Below are positions 35,489-46,993 of a stretch of 64,000 bases of DNA, piece by piece. The notes under the pieces were generated by a model. The model did not search any database. It worked only from the letters and a program-made list of their open reading frames with translations, and was not told the origin of the DNA. A program made the position numbers and the translations under genes. Origin of the DNA: Nothophaeocryptopus gaeumannii (taxonomy: Eukaryota; Ascomycota; Dothideomycetes; Mycosphaerellales; Mycosphaerellaceae). Location of the stretch: contig JASISA010000025.1 of assembly GCA_031771865.1 (NCBI GenBank), positions 2,294,001 to 2,358,000 of the forward strand. The letters run 5' to 3'. The first letter of the stretch is position 1; each line of letters starts with the position of its first letter.

Positions 35489-38400
35489 GTTGGCGGTGTT
35501 GTACTGTGTGTGCCGATGGCAGAGGTATTCGGTAGGACTATGAATTCGAGGCAGGAAGTGTTTCGTAGGAGCAGGTAGGCGCGGGTATATTAGGTATTCG
35601 TGGTGAAGGCGGCCAAAGGAGCATTCGCAGGTCCGAGCAAACAAGCCTCTTTCTAGGGAGAGGAGTTATAAGAGACAGTTGCGTCGAGTAGATTGGCGTG
35701 ACGCAGCGAGATGTGACAGCTGATTGACTAGGTTGTTGGCGGTAGTGAAGATGCAAGTGAGGAACAAGTGAGGGCGATGTGGAAGGTGTGTGTGCCGCAA
35801 TCGATAAGGTAGGCGTGTCAGTGAACAAACAGTTCAGAGGCGGTTGAGGAGGAAGACATTCGATTATAGCCAGCAGCGGCAGAGGGACACGAGAAGCAGT
35901 TGCAATTGCGGTCAAGGACAAGAGGTCGTGGCACGGGGCTGCTCCTTCTAGTAGTGCTGGGTGTGGGAGCCCACTACCAAAGGCTTGGGCGACCACACAA
36001 GATGCCAAAGTACATCGGTACACTTAGACCTTGTGCCGTGACCGGGCTGCCCCTGACAGGCGCCCGCCCAGACAGGATGGGGATGGGGATGGGGATGGAT
36101 TCCACTGACAGTAGCAGCGGATGTGTCGATTTGGTGCCGGCACGGACGGCGTGGGTTCCATGGCCTGGGAGCCGCCCGAGTTGTGAAATGTGAGAACGAC
36201 GCAGAAGCGCTGCCGGAACTCACTTCCTTGCGGGCGATGTCATAGCACCGGCCGTAGAATTTATGCGCTACGAATGCGAGTCCATGCAAGTCCATGCATG
36301 ATGCTGCAGGAGCTAGGTTTCGTCTTTCCCGGGGCTGTGGCATGGCCTCCGTAGCAGTCGTCTACCATCTCTCATTCGTTCGCGGCAATCGGGAGGGCGT
36401 TGGCTCCAACGCTCCTGGCCGGCAAATGTGCCCCGAAGCTGCACGCACTTCGGCGAGCTCGATGCGCTACAAAGATCCGCTGTCCTCGTCCCCATCCTCG
36501 CCCTCATCCTCGTCCCCCTCCTGGCGACAACCTGCGCGGTGCCTGGTCGGCGGCGTGTCCCGTGGTGGTGGTTGATGTGTATGTATCCATACGTAGCTGC
36601 AAGGCATACATTACACATATCAGCTTGGCGAACACGCCCCGCTGCATGGATGGACAACACAGACTGCCCTCTGCCCCCTCATCAGCCCTATGCACAAGCG
36701 TGCAGCGCGCTTGCTGGTCGCATATGAGTGCCTCGTACAAGCGCAGCAGGCCTCTGCCAGCACAGTCTGACTAGGCAACTAGTCAGTACACACTGTACGA
36801 TGCTGTAATCGCGCGAGGCACCGCTTCCACCGTTCGCAGTGCGACACGCACGACACTCGCCACCGCCAACAACCATACAGCGTGATGAAACCACTGACGA
36901 TGATGACGGATGAGCAAAATTGCCACGGGGGGAGGAACAGCGGCGGCAGTGCGAATTCCTGCCCAACCCGTCGGGGCGAGTCAATCTTGTCGCAACCGTC
37001 ACCCGGCCAGAGACCAGCGTCAAAGTGTAAACGGCGGCAAAAAGCGGTGAGACTTTCTCTCCTTTTTGAATCTGCCCAGGGTGACGACTCGACGAGGCGG
37101 ACGGAGTAGCAGTGGACAACAGGAGACGTGCGGAGGGAGAGCTCTGCACGAAGGTTTTGCGTACGGTAGGTAGCTTCGAGTCGGAGTAGCACGACTAGTA
37201 CAGTAGTTGCCTGCATCCTTCACGACCGGCTTTGCGGGAATGAGACCCGGCGGGCCACCTGGTGAGGATCGATGAAAGCGCACCGCATCGCCTCTCGCAC
37301 CGCCCACGACGGGGACGAGCACCAACGAGCACGACGGCGGGTTCCCGACGGCCGCAATTTGGCCTACATTACGCTCACCACCATCGCGGTCCTTTCATCA
37401 CGCATCGCGGTTCGCAGTCTGGGTTGCGTGGCGGTGAGCCCTGCAACTCGTCGCCTTCGCTCGCATATTCCATTTCTTCGCCGCCGCAGAGCCAAGCAGG
37501 GGAGGGAGATGGACCACGCGAGCTGCCGCCATTGCAGAGCCGGTGAGCCTAACACTAGCGCCAACTTGAAGAACAGTCAAGTCAGCTACAGGCGTCTGAT
37601 TCGCTCATAGCCGCCATCGAATCATCGAATCCGAGTCGCAGGGCCAGGCGAAACCTTCGCACCGCCTCAGACTGCCGGGATGCATCATCACATGATCGCT
37701 GATGTACCGAGAGCAAGGAACATGGATGTTCAGGCTTCGTCCTATCGCGCAGTGGTCACCGAAGATCTCTCTCTCGTCACCATGGTCGCCGCGATGCAAG
37801 ACATCTTCTGGCTTGCAGCGGCCTGCACAGCTGGTAGACAGCCAGCGCACACTTGTGGCTGAGGACCGAGGCCGCATGCCGACTGCTGCTCTGGCGCCGA
37901 AGAAACTTGGAAGAACGCTGCTCGTCGTACTCGATCTGGCAAGGAACACCCTTGATTATGTGACGGGTTATCACGCGGAGACTTTTGTCGGACCAGGGAG
38001 CGAAGCGATGATGCGGCTCGCTTGTGACACCGATCTGTCCATCTAGCATCCGGACCCTTCCCACCGCGCATTGCAATCGTTTGATTTTGATTGCCCGGGC
38101 CATGTACGTTCTATTTCGTCTGCATCCGTTCGTCATGCGATCAATCAAGTTTCACGCGATACTCCCCTCGACATGTCTGCCAAATTCTTCACGCAATAGT
38201 ATGTAAGCGGCTACGAGTGGAGCGAAGAACCTCCTCCCTGCCGGGCCAGCGACGTGTGAGATGACTCGAGCGGTGCCGATGTGCCAGCGCATCTTTTTAG
38301 ACATTTGCGTTGATTGGGCTGGGAGCTGGCAGACCGCGTCGTACGCTGTCGTTGCGGCCAATCCTTCATAATAGCGGCATTGGTTATATTATCACGACTT

Positions 38401-39101
38401 CAAAGTGGCCCGCGGCGCCCATTGGCCAGCTTAGCCAGCGTCACGGCACTGACTTACGAACAGAGTTGAGAGGGGACGCGCTGCATGCAGTGCATATAAG
38501 CGCGGTCATGTGGTGCAATTGCATGCAGCAAGAGGCTCGCCCAGTACGAAAGGATGAGGCGGTGTGCCGTGGAAATCTGAAGCTTGATTTCATGGCAAAC
38601 CGCGGAAGCCTCTTCTTGTGCAAGCTCGCGGTAGACTTGTACTCCCATGCAACGCGAGGATGTTGACACCGACGACGATAATTTCCAGCCAAATTGGACG
38701 TCCAAATCGGTGGCCATCGCATGCAACACAGTCTCCATCTGCCGCAAGGGACGCGGTCTGATGCCTCCTAGCTCCGTTCGCAGGACCCTTTTCCATGCGC
38801 AGTGAATGATTGCGACGATCAACGTCACGTGCCAGACAAACCCAAATGGATTAGCCGCGCCAGATAACTGCAGCGCGCTTGTTGGACGTAACCCTGCTCA
38901 TAACCATCATACTCCGTCCGATTACGACCTCTACGAACGCGAGCACAGCGAGAGTGATGCCGTGGGCGCTACCGCCGCCATCATGTCGCTCCTGTCCGCG
39001 GCTTTGACGCGGGAGAAGCTGTGTGTCCACTTGTACGCAGCTCCACCCATTCAACGCAGAATGTCATGATTCGACAGTGTGTTAGTGTGACCTAGCGGCT
39101 G
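35489..39101. other. 3.6 kb without a recognisable gene
   Basis: This is the longest gene-free stretch of the window. Many open frames of 60-150 codons occur on both strands, as expected in GC-rich DNA, but none shows a domain, signal peptide, or splice-linked continuation. It contains the GGATGG hexamer repeat (36075-36098). Base composition does not show the TpA excess of the RIP block at 53 kb. Confidence 0.5.
36075..36098 (+). repeat. GGATGG hexamer, four tandem copies
   Basis: Four perfect copies of GGATGG in tandem, each with two short G-runs. The merged runs (GG, GGGG, GGGG, GGGG, GG) could fold as a G-quadruplex on the plus strand. It is isolated and too short to be telomeric. Confidence 0.85.
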
Positions 39102-40120
39102 ATGATGCAGCACATCAGCGCGAGTTTGCGGCATGCCTGTCCCAAGGGCATCTACGTGGCACCAGTTCCAGACGACCGTCCGCGATGGACGGGTGTCCTC
39201 TTCGTCCGCAAAGGTGAGCCCCAGCCGTATCTACCCATAGTACCCATTCCGGAGTACCGTTGAGAGACCGACTGGACGGTGTACGGATGCTCATGCCCGG
39301 CCTTCAGGACCATACGCCAACGCCATCCTCCGATTTCAAATCGATTTCCCAGACGACTATCCCGATCGGCCGCCCGTAGTTGCATTCCAGAGTGACCTAT
39401 TCCACCCACTTGTAACACCGCTGACCACGTATACCTACACCACGCGTGATCTTGGCGCGGACACCCAGAGTGCGGTGGACGAGCAGCGCCTGCCGCCCGG
39501 CGGCCTCAGTCTACGTCACGGATTTCCCGAATGGTTTGAGGAGCCTGCAAGTGAAGTCGCTGGGCGGATGGATGTAAGAGCTGCCGAGGTCACACAAGAT
39601 GTCAATCCTCATCACGGTGATCAGCGTGAGGAAAGCGCCGAAGGCAATCCCAAGCACGAGCGCGCACCGCATGTTGTTGAGATGCTGCAATACATGCGCA
39701 TAGTGTTTGATACAGCAGATGTGCTGGATACTATACCGCTCGAGGCTGCGGGAAACGCTGGCGCTTGGCATGCCTGGCAGAGCTTCCGCTCCAAATCCTC
39801 CAGCAGGCCCACATCGCTCCCACGCGCGGCAGGAGGAAGCGAAGAGCGCTCTCTTTCTCCACGCCAGCAGCCGGGCGGTGCGCGTAGGCCTGGCGATTGG
39901 AACTGGCAAGGCGTTTGGGAAGATCGCGTGAAGAAGAGTGTGCAGAACAGTGTTTCCGACTCGATGCTCTTTGGCGGCGACAAGAGTGATCTGGTGAGTT
40001 GCGTCTTCATATGGTTTGCTGGAGTGGAAATGTGCTCAAACTCTGCAGATCAACTTTTTGAGAATGGATGCGGAGGCTATCAGCCAGATGACACCATTAC
40101 AGACACAGAGTGTGTCTTGA
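39102..40120 (+). CDS. Ubiquitin-conjugating-enzyme variant, FTS/AKTIP-like
   Basis: UBC-fold protein lacking the catalytic cysteine. In animals and Aspergillus the FTS protein works with Hook and FHIP to link early endosomes to dynein. Three exons: 39102-39213, 39308-39993 and 40049-40120 (introns GTGAGC...TTCAG and GTGAGT...TGCAG); about 289 aa. The UBC core reads CPKGIYVAPVPDD, RWTGVLFVRKGPYANAILRF, then QIDFPDDYPDRPPVVAF and FHPLVTPLTTYTYTT, followed by a fungal insert ending LPPGGLSLRHGFPEWF. Active E2s have HPN and a downstream Cys; neither is present. The start is uncertain: homologues have a helical segment before CPKG, and an acceptor-like GATGATGCAG at 39101-39110 could indicate an upstream exon that I could not find. 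Exon 3 (24 codons) is supported by phase only. Confidence 0.8.
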
Positions 40121-40701
40121 ACGACTTCAGCATACGGCTCCTCTCCATATCAATGACTTCAATATTTCCATAGCAAGTGCAGAGCAGAGTTCTGCTTACC
40201 GGACTTCGCCTTCCTACGACGGTTGTCACTCCTGCTCATCTCACCTCACACGACAAAGACAGTAAGTGCACGCCAGGACTGATCTTCCTCTTCTGCATTC
40301 TGCATTCTGCATCTTTCTCCTTTCGACAGATCGGCCACCGAAAACCACGTGGGAGCAAGGTCATGGCGAACAAGGAGGTGAGAGCTGCACGTTCATGGAT
40401 TCGAGACTTCGGCTAACTTAGACGCGAGAATCTTCCGCCCAGGAACGCGAATAGCCCGCATCTCGGTGACGACAGGTCAACACCGCCCGGCAATACGCCC
40501 GGGCTGCTAGGAATTCGTCACTGGCAGCAAGCAGCGTACGCATCACGTCCATTCGGACTGCTGTCACCCAACAGCAGGCCCTCCCTTGCACGACAGCGCG
40601 ATCATTCAGCATGCAGAAGAGGCGACTCGCCATTGAAGGTTCGCAAGACCCGGGAGAATCTGAAGCAGGCCAGCATCTACGGTGATGTCGCGCCTCCATG
40701 C
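40121..40701. other. Intergenic, promoter side of the following gene
   Basis: Two genes on the plus strand are separated by 580 bp. There is an ATG at 40611 whose frame closes after about 25 codons. I see no other structure. Confidence 0.5.
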
Positions 40702-43221
40702 ATGCATTCCACATGCGTCGAATCGAACGATGGGCCACCACCTCCAACGCTGAGCTTCACAAGCGCGACAACATTGAACAGTACATGCAACAATAGCAGT
40801 GGGAGAGACAACGAAAACGACGTGACGGGGTCAACTTTGTTTACTACCAGCCAGCCTGGTCTTCCGACGCTGCCACTGGCGCCAGCGATATCACCACCGT
40901 TGCACGTTCCTGCTAATTTGCTGCGGCACAAGTCAGTAAGCAGGCGCATGCTTTCGAAGGTCAGAGAGGGAATCTCGCATCGCAGCCGAAGCTCTCAGTC
41001 AATTCGAGCGACAGATTCCGAGCCAAGTCTCATGAGGCGACTATCGCACAGACGCAAGCCAAGTGGCGACGACCAGAAACAGCAACAGAGCTTTGAGATT
41101 AGCAGAGATAGCCTTGACAGCCAGCCTGATGAAGCAGAGCTTGACGCAGATGTGTCTAACTATCAGAGATCATTTACCGACTCCAGCATCTCGACAGATG
41201 AGCTTATAGGGACCGGCGTCACACTCACACCGCCGTCGGCAATCCGATCAGATTCGAGACAGACATCTGGTCACTTGCTTTCACCGTCTCCAGAGCCTCC
41301 TTCTCCATGTGGAGAGCCTACGCCTCGAGCTTCTGCACGAGACTCCGTATTTGGCGTGGACAAAGAGGCCCCGCAGCTACAAGCTACAGTGCCGTACATT
41401 GCTCTCAAGACTTCTATCGATCGGGAGTCGGTCGATGTCGGCATGTCTAGAGAGATCTGGGTGGCACTTGAAGCTGTCGTACGAACCAAGACCGTTGTGG
41501 CAACCCACGGTGGCAGCGCTCAACCAGCGGTAGTACGAAGGCGGGCTATTGATGCTGTGGTTGTGATCTGTCAAGAGTCACTAGCGTCCATTTCGTCACT
41601 CTCGCAGCAATGCATCGTCGAGCTGTGCTCGCGCTTGGACGTTCCAGGAGACCGGCTGGCAGTCCTTGTGGCCAAGTCAGTACGTGTTAGCGCCAATACC
41701 ATCAAGTGCGAGTGTGTCGAGTTTCATTCGCTCCAGACGCCGAAGACCGCTGCGTTACTTGAACGCCTTGGCTTCGCCCCGTCGACTTCAAGGGACAGTC
41801 TGACGAACACTGCACAACAATGGCAACCCTTGCACAGCGCACTGAGAACCTTGATTGATCAAGGTGCGAGGAAGGATGTTGTGAACGCATTTGTGCTTTC
41901 CAAAACACCACATTACCTCGTAGATGTCATCTCGACATCCTTGCACTGGCCGGTCCACGCCATTAAGCTCGGACTCAATGCGAGCCAGGTGCCTTTTGCT
42001 GCTCCTTCGCAAACCCGAAGCTGGACATTGGAAGCAAGAGGAGCCAACGATGTTCCCTCCGAGACCTTCGACAATATGTTCGCAGATCTGCGTCATGGGT
42101 GTCAGTTGGGCGAGATTCCGAGCCTGCGACTATGCTACAAAGCCTTGCAGGGATGTCGCATTGTCGAAGTGGTCGGCGAGAAGGCGACCAGAGACCTGCG
42201 ACTAGGACAAAGATGCTCGCTCTTCCTCAAAGTCTGTGTTCCCAAGATAAGTGGTGCTTCTACTACCAAGACGGAGCCCGACCAAGATTCTCTCTTCACA
42301 GAACTTGAAAGCATTGTCGGCACTTTGGAGACGCAATTCCTTCACGTGGAAGCCCGCTATCGCCATACAGCGCTTCCGAGTGAAGATGTCGTGACAGTGC
42401 GACGAATCTGCAGTATCCGGCGCCCTAAATCAGAGTCGCGATGGAGTCTTGTGGCTTCTGCAGCAGACGCACATCCTTCAGAGCAAGTACACGAGAAACT
42501 TGCGACCTTCGTCGCCTCTCACTACCCGGAAAACAAAGCCTTGAAGCTCATCAGTCACTGGGAGCTTGCCTCTTCAAACGCCGTGCGGCGGATCCGCGAT
42601 ACACTGGAGGCTCGTACAGCCGACGAGGATCCTTCAGATAGCAAGCACCTTGATGGCCGTCGAAGTCCTACAGTGATCATTACAGACATTGACAGAATTA
42701 CTTTTCCCGGCGTACCTCCTCCTACAACTTCATCCTACGCACCTGTGCCACAGCCGGTGGCGCGCACAGCTTCTGCAGCGACGTTGACGCTCAAGCAACG
42801 TCGCACGAGCCTCCCGCACTCGGCATCCGCTAGCACCATTGTACCCACTCGCGCCATCTCGGCTCCAAAAGCCACCATGGCTATCACGACATCGGATGCG
42901 ACGATTAGTACGACTACGGCTATCTTGATCGGCGACTCTGTGCCGACTCCCTCTGCGGAACGTGAGAGTACACCTGCGGATGCGGATGACGAGGCACGGC
43001 TGCTTTGGCATCATTTGAGGAGGAAGTCGTTGTCTGCTAGGCAAATGCTGGAGAGGGAGCCTGAGCGATTGAGGGAGCTTGAGGATGGGGATGAGAGGTT
43101 GAGGCAGTTGAGGAGTAGGGCTTTGGCGAATAAGAGGAGTATTGGTGCGGAGACGTTGAAGGCTTGGAGGTGGGATGAGAGGCAGCAGCAGCAGGGGAAT
43201 GGAGAGGCGCCGTGGCTTTGA
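40702..43221 (+). CDS. Uncharacterised fungal protein, 839 aa
   Basis: I do not recognise the family with certainty. It is a single uninterrupted frame; the first in-frame ATG is at 40702. The N-terminal ~230 residues are Ser/Pro-rich and disordered, with a basic segment (RHKSVSRRMLSKVREGISHR) and several SP sites. Residues about 240-680 look folded, with alternating hydrophobic strands: VPYIALKTSIDRESVDVG, WVALEAVVRTKTVVA, RRAIDAVVVICQESLASI. The start of this region resembles a beta-sandwich seen before von Willebrand-type or Hook-like segments in other fungal unknowns, but I cannot show that. The C-terminus has an Arg/Glu-rich amphipathic helix (RLRELEDGDERLRQLRSRAL) and a poly-Gln patch. 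No membrane segment or signal peptide. It is very likely a real gene because of length and codon regularity. Confidence 0.8.
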   Translation: MHSTCVESNDGPPPPTLSFTSATTLNSTCNNSSGRDNENDVTGSTLFTTSQPGLPTLPLAPAISPPLHVPANLLRHKSVSRRMLSKVREGISHRSRSSQSIRATDSEPSLMRRLSHRRKPSGDDQKQQQSFEISRDSLDSQPDEAELDADVSNYQRSFTDSSISTDELIGTGVTLTPPSAIRSDSRQTSGHLLSPSPEPPSPCGEPTPRASARDSVFGVDKEAPQLQATVPYIALKTSIDRESVDVGMSREIWVALEAVVRTKTVVATHGGSAQPAVVRRRAIDAVVVICQESLASISSLSQQCIVELCSRLDVPGDRLAVLVAKSVRVSANTIKCECVEFHSLQTPKTAALLERLGFAPSTSRDSLTNTAQQWQPLHSALRTLIDQGARKDVVNAFVLSKTPHYLVDVISTSLHWPVHAIKLGLNASQVPFAAPSQTRSWTLEARGANDVPSETFDNMFADLRHGCQLGEIPSLRLCYKALQGCRIVEVVGEKATRDLRLGQRCSLFLKVCVPKISGASTTKTEPDQDSLFTELESIVGTLETQFLHVEARYRHTALPSEDVVTVRRICSIRRPKSESRWSLVASAADAHPSEQVHEKLATFVASHYPENKALKLISHWELASSNAVRRIRDTLEARTADEDPSDSKHLDGRRSPTVIITDIDRITFPGVPPPTTSSYAPVPQPVARTASAATLTLKQRRTSLPHSASASTIVPTRAISAPKATMAITTSDATISTTTAILIGDSVPTPSAERESTPADADDEARLLWHHLRRKSLSARQMLEREPERLRELEDGDERLRQLRSRALANKRSIGAETLKAWRWDERQQQQGNGEAPWL

Positions 43222-45062
43222 GAGGGCTACATCACAGTGAGATTTTGGCTTTCGCGAGTTGCGTTGGGGATCTTCATGACATCCTCCTCGATGGCACTAC
43301 TTACAACAGGCAGATCTTCAGGCATTCTTTTCCGACTTACACATCGGAACTACATCATAGCACCGACCAATGTAGAAGAAGTACACTACCAAGTGGAAGA
43401 TACTGGGCATCTGCACCTTGTGGCCTGGTCTCTCATTATGTACCAAAAGCAAGGCGAGATCCACCAAAGCGGCTCCAAATCTCCGGTACATATGTCGATA
43501 TATGACTTGTATCACACCTAGGAGTCGGGCAAAACTCCGAGAGCTACTGATCACAGTGTCAATAGTACCAAAGACCCAGGTGTGTGGAGTAGTAGTCTCG
43601 ACTAGCTGTGGAACTGACTGATCACCTTCTGCAGCGCGGCAAGATCTTCCACCATCCCGTCCTCGTTTTCGTTCGATACGGGTATTTCGAGAGGTGGTGG
43701 ATGCATCACGCGGCAATCTGTAACTGGCGCCGTGTCGTCCCACGCTGTTGTGGAGGCACTCGATCACGGCATGTCTTCTTGAGATAGCCGCGGAGTGGAG
43801 ACTTTGATCCTTTTCCATGTACGAGCGTCGGTGTGTTCTGTGTCACGGCACTAAGAGATAGTCTTGGTAGCACGTGTGGGCACAGATACCAGGCAGACGG
43901 GACCTAAAAACTGCTCGCTTGGCTGCATGTGGTTCCCACCTTCTCCAAGCCGGTTGGTGACATAACAGAACGACGGAACGGCCATCTTTCTTTGTAAGAT
44001 TGCGTACAATGCGGTGCAACTCTAGATGCAGCTGGTTCTCCCGATACACAACCACGGTTCGCATCTTACTTGCACTATGCTTCTGCAGCACACCAGTGCA
44101 GGCATGTCTGACCTGATGGAGCCGTCCACCGACTGTTGCACGAGCAAATCACGGAGGAACCATAGATGGACGATGTCGTGAGGCAGTTGGAGGTGGTGTG
44201 TTGGTGTCAGGCAATTGACCATGGCGCTGTTTGGTCGTACAAATAAGAGGCGGTCTGCTAGATGCATGCCGTGCTTGAGGAAAGTTGGTGTTCGAGAAAA
44301 GGGCCGAATTCAAGTGAATTGACGTGATCTCCTCCTCATGCTACAGGAGAGAATCAGCAGAGCGGCCACGATGGCAACACCTCCACCTCGTGACTGCACA
44401 CAATGTCAAATCCGTTGGCTCTTTGCGTTCTTCGTATTCATGTAGAAGCCCCCTTCCACAACCCGGTCTTACCGTCTCCGTGAAGAGTCGGTCTTCGCTG
44501 CTGTGTTCTGATGTTCGATGTCAGCTGGCGACGGAAAGCTGCTGCTCGTAGCCGTGACTGTAATATTTCTCGGTTTGACATTGCACTGCGTGATGAAGAT
44601 GAGCGAATTTGTGTTACTGTCGTGACTCTTCAAGGACTTGTTGGCTGCAAAGAGTTCGCGTTACGGGTATTGGAACTCGCATGGAGATTCTTGTCCTTTG
44701 TGAGTTTCCCCTCCTTCATTTCTGTAGAGTTGCCTGCGAGGGGATAGAGACGCTGTTCTGTGAGAAGGGTTGATACTTTGTTGAGGAGGTTGATGACAGT
44801 CAACGCAGACGATCAAGGAGTGATTCGTTTCTAGAGGGGCTTAATGCGGAGATTATACTGCAGGAAAGCGTTGTTCATTCCTGATTGATGTTCATTCGGA
44901 TTACTACATACCTGTTGTTTTGGATCACTTTGCCATCCCGTCTACTGCCCCCTCAATGCACCTTTTTGGTATTCCGTCCCCTCCAGGTACTTCACCAATC
45001 TATCCAACGTATCATCATTGACATTCTGTCGATATTGGACGCATCTCTTGTTTCCCCTTATC
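43222..45062. other. Convergent intergenic region, 1.8 kb
   Basis: 3' flanks of the 839-aa gene (+) and the F-box gene (-). A 166-codon minus-strand frame (43318-43818) has no recognisable domain and I do not support it. Nothing else is seen. Confidence 0.45.
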
Positions 45063-46993
45063 TCAGTAATGAGACCTCCACTTCGTCCGAGGCACCGGAC
45101 CATCTCGAGCAACTCTTGCATACTCATCATCTTTAGCATAGGTGTAGCGGGCTGGAGCTGTCATCTGATCAACCTTCTTCACTTTTTCTCCTCGGATCAT
45201 CTTGTTGACTCTGTCACTGCAATCCGGACACTCGGTGCTAAAGATACCGCGAGCTGCTTCGTCGTCCCGATCGGCTCGTCTGCAAAGGAAATGGGCGCTG
45301 TTATGCTGCGGCCAGAATGCTATTGGAGAAGGTTTGCCGTATCCGATACCAGGTGGAGAGCCAGAGTAGATGTGGAGCTCTTTGAGCTGAGGCGGCTTTG
45401 TGGTCGAGTGTTCTCTGAGGTACTTGAACACCTTTTGCGCTGCGGAGTAGGTTACCTTAGGCTCCGTGACCTTGTCTTCGTGCTCCATGCCGAGTTCGAA
45501 ATACAGCATCAGTCTTCGCAGTCGAGGAAAGCCTGCGATAATATCCAGTGTAGGCCATGGCCAATCACCGTGGCGAGCAATGTCCAGGCGTAAGTCTTCG
45601 ATCTTGGGGCATTGGTCGCGAATTTCCAACAGCGAAACATCATCGACTGCCATGTCTCTCCACGTTATGTTCCCTCCTCGGTTGTAATGCTCGTTTTGAT
45701 GCAGTTGAAGCATATGCAATGAGTTACCATGGCGAAGGATGCCTTCCAATGTGACATCAGCCAGCTTCGCAGCGGTGATGGCCTTCAGACTGCTGGGAAC
45801 CTCAAGGTAGAACCGAGAGATATGGTCTTCTCCCCAGTGATGCGGCAGACTGATCTCCTCGAGAGCAGTCAACTTTGGCATTAGTTGCAATGCCAGCCGT
45901 GAATTCGGCACCTTTAAAGACTTCAGGCGAGACCAGTCAAAAGTGTTCGTCCAGTAGTCTTCCTCGGAGCCTTTTTCAGGATATCCTTGAGAAAAGCAAC
46001 AGTAAAATTACATGATTGTGTCATCGCTGGGGCCTTCATGGCCGAAGGGGTAGTCCCCAACCTCGAGCTTTTCAAAAGCAGGCGGCTTCTCGCCGTTCTT
46101 GAAGCCGAAACCGCAATACTCGAGAGGTGGGATGTGAGCAATGCAGCCAGATCGTGGCTGACCAATATCCAGCATCAGCTCTCGCAGCTTCTGACAACCC
46201 AACAGCACCTCCTTTAGCGGCTTCGTGACTAGAAGGCAGTGATCGGCCCCGTAGTAGGTGTGGCTGACTTTTAGAGAATACAAAGCACTACAGGTGTGTA
46301 AATGCTCTAAGAAAAATGTCTTCACTCCACCATGCCAGCTTCGTAGATTGCACGGAGTGGCATGAAGGCGCACTTTGGGTATGCTGTTGATCAATTCTAT
46401 GGTGGTGTGCGATATGCTGGAGCCTTGCCATCTGTAACCGAGTTAGCCTGGATCACCAAAGGGGCTGTAGACGAGGAAATTTCCACTTACACGATATCCG
46501 CAAGACCAGTCATCAGAGGGAGAAGTTCCTGCAGGAAGAGCAGTGCAAGAATTGCAGGCTGCCTATCAGAAAGCGAGCTCCGGATCGGTAGTTCAGGGCA
46601 GGCATCGCAGTCGCATTCATCCACAGCATCGACCACCTTCAACCGTCTGACGGCTGCAAGCAATTGGTAGCGCTTCAGATAATCGAGACGAGCTTTGGAT
46701 TTCGGAGCGCCATCAATCGAGAGATTGAGATGGAGAGTATGATACGAGATGTACTCGGCAAGGAAGTTGAAGTTGGAGTTGACCAATCTGAGCGCCGGCA
46801 AAGACTTGGGATGGGTGTCTTGCAATGTCTCGAATACGGAGATGAGGATGTCGTTTCCAAGTCTTGCGATAGATGGTTTCTGAGGGTGCGCGGGCTGGGT
46901 CGGCCGAACGTGTCTTTCCACCTTCCTTGAGAGAGATGGGTCAGGCTTTTCAGCCTCCTTGTTGGGTGGAAATAGTCCGGGAAAGAGTGACAT
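45063..46993 (-). pseudogene. F-box protein gene interrupted by one in-frame stop
   Basis: F-box proteins present substrates to SCF ubiquitin ligases. Exon 1 (46491-46993) carries the F-box at residues about 38-85: SIARLGNDILISVFETLQDT, then LPALRLVNSNFNFLAEY. A 59-nt intron (GTAAGT...TTACAG, branch GGCTAAC) leads to 46431. From there the frame reads LINSIPKVRLH... to TAA at 46008-46010, then stays open in the same frame to 45063: GSEEDYWTNTFDWSRLKSLK and a long LRR-like C-terminal part. No GT-AG intron removes the stop and keeps frame: the only nearby donor pairs with acceptors that shift it. Either the gene is recently broken, or it makes a truncated ~308-aa protein, or the base call is wrong. 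Uninterrupted it would encode about 622 residues. Confidence 0.65.

Noticed and set aside
43318..43818. 166-codon minus-strand frame, opening slightly reminiscent of ankyrin-type words
   Set aside because: No repeat periodicity or consensus positions on closer reading; likely chance.
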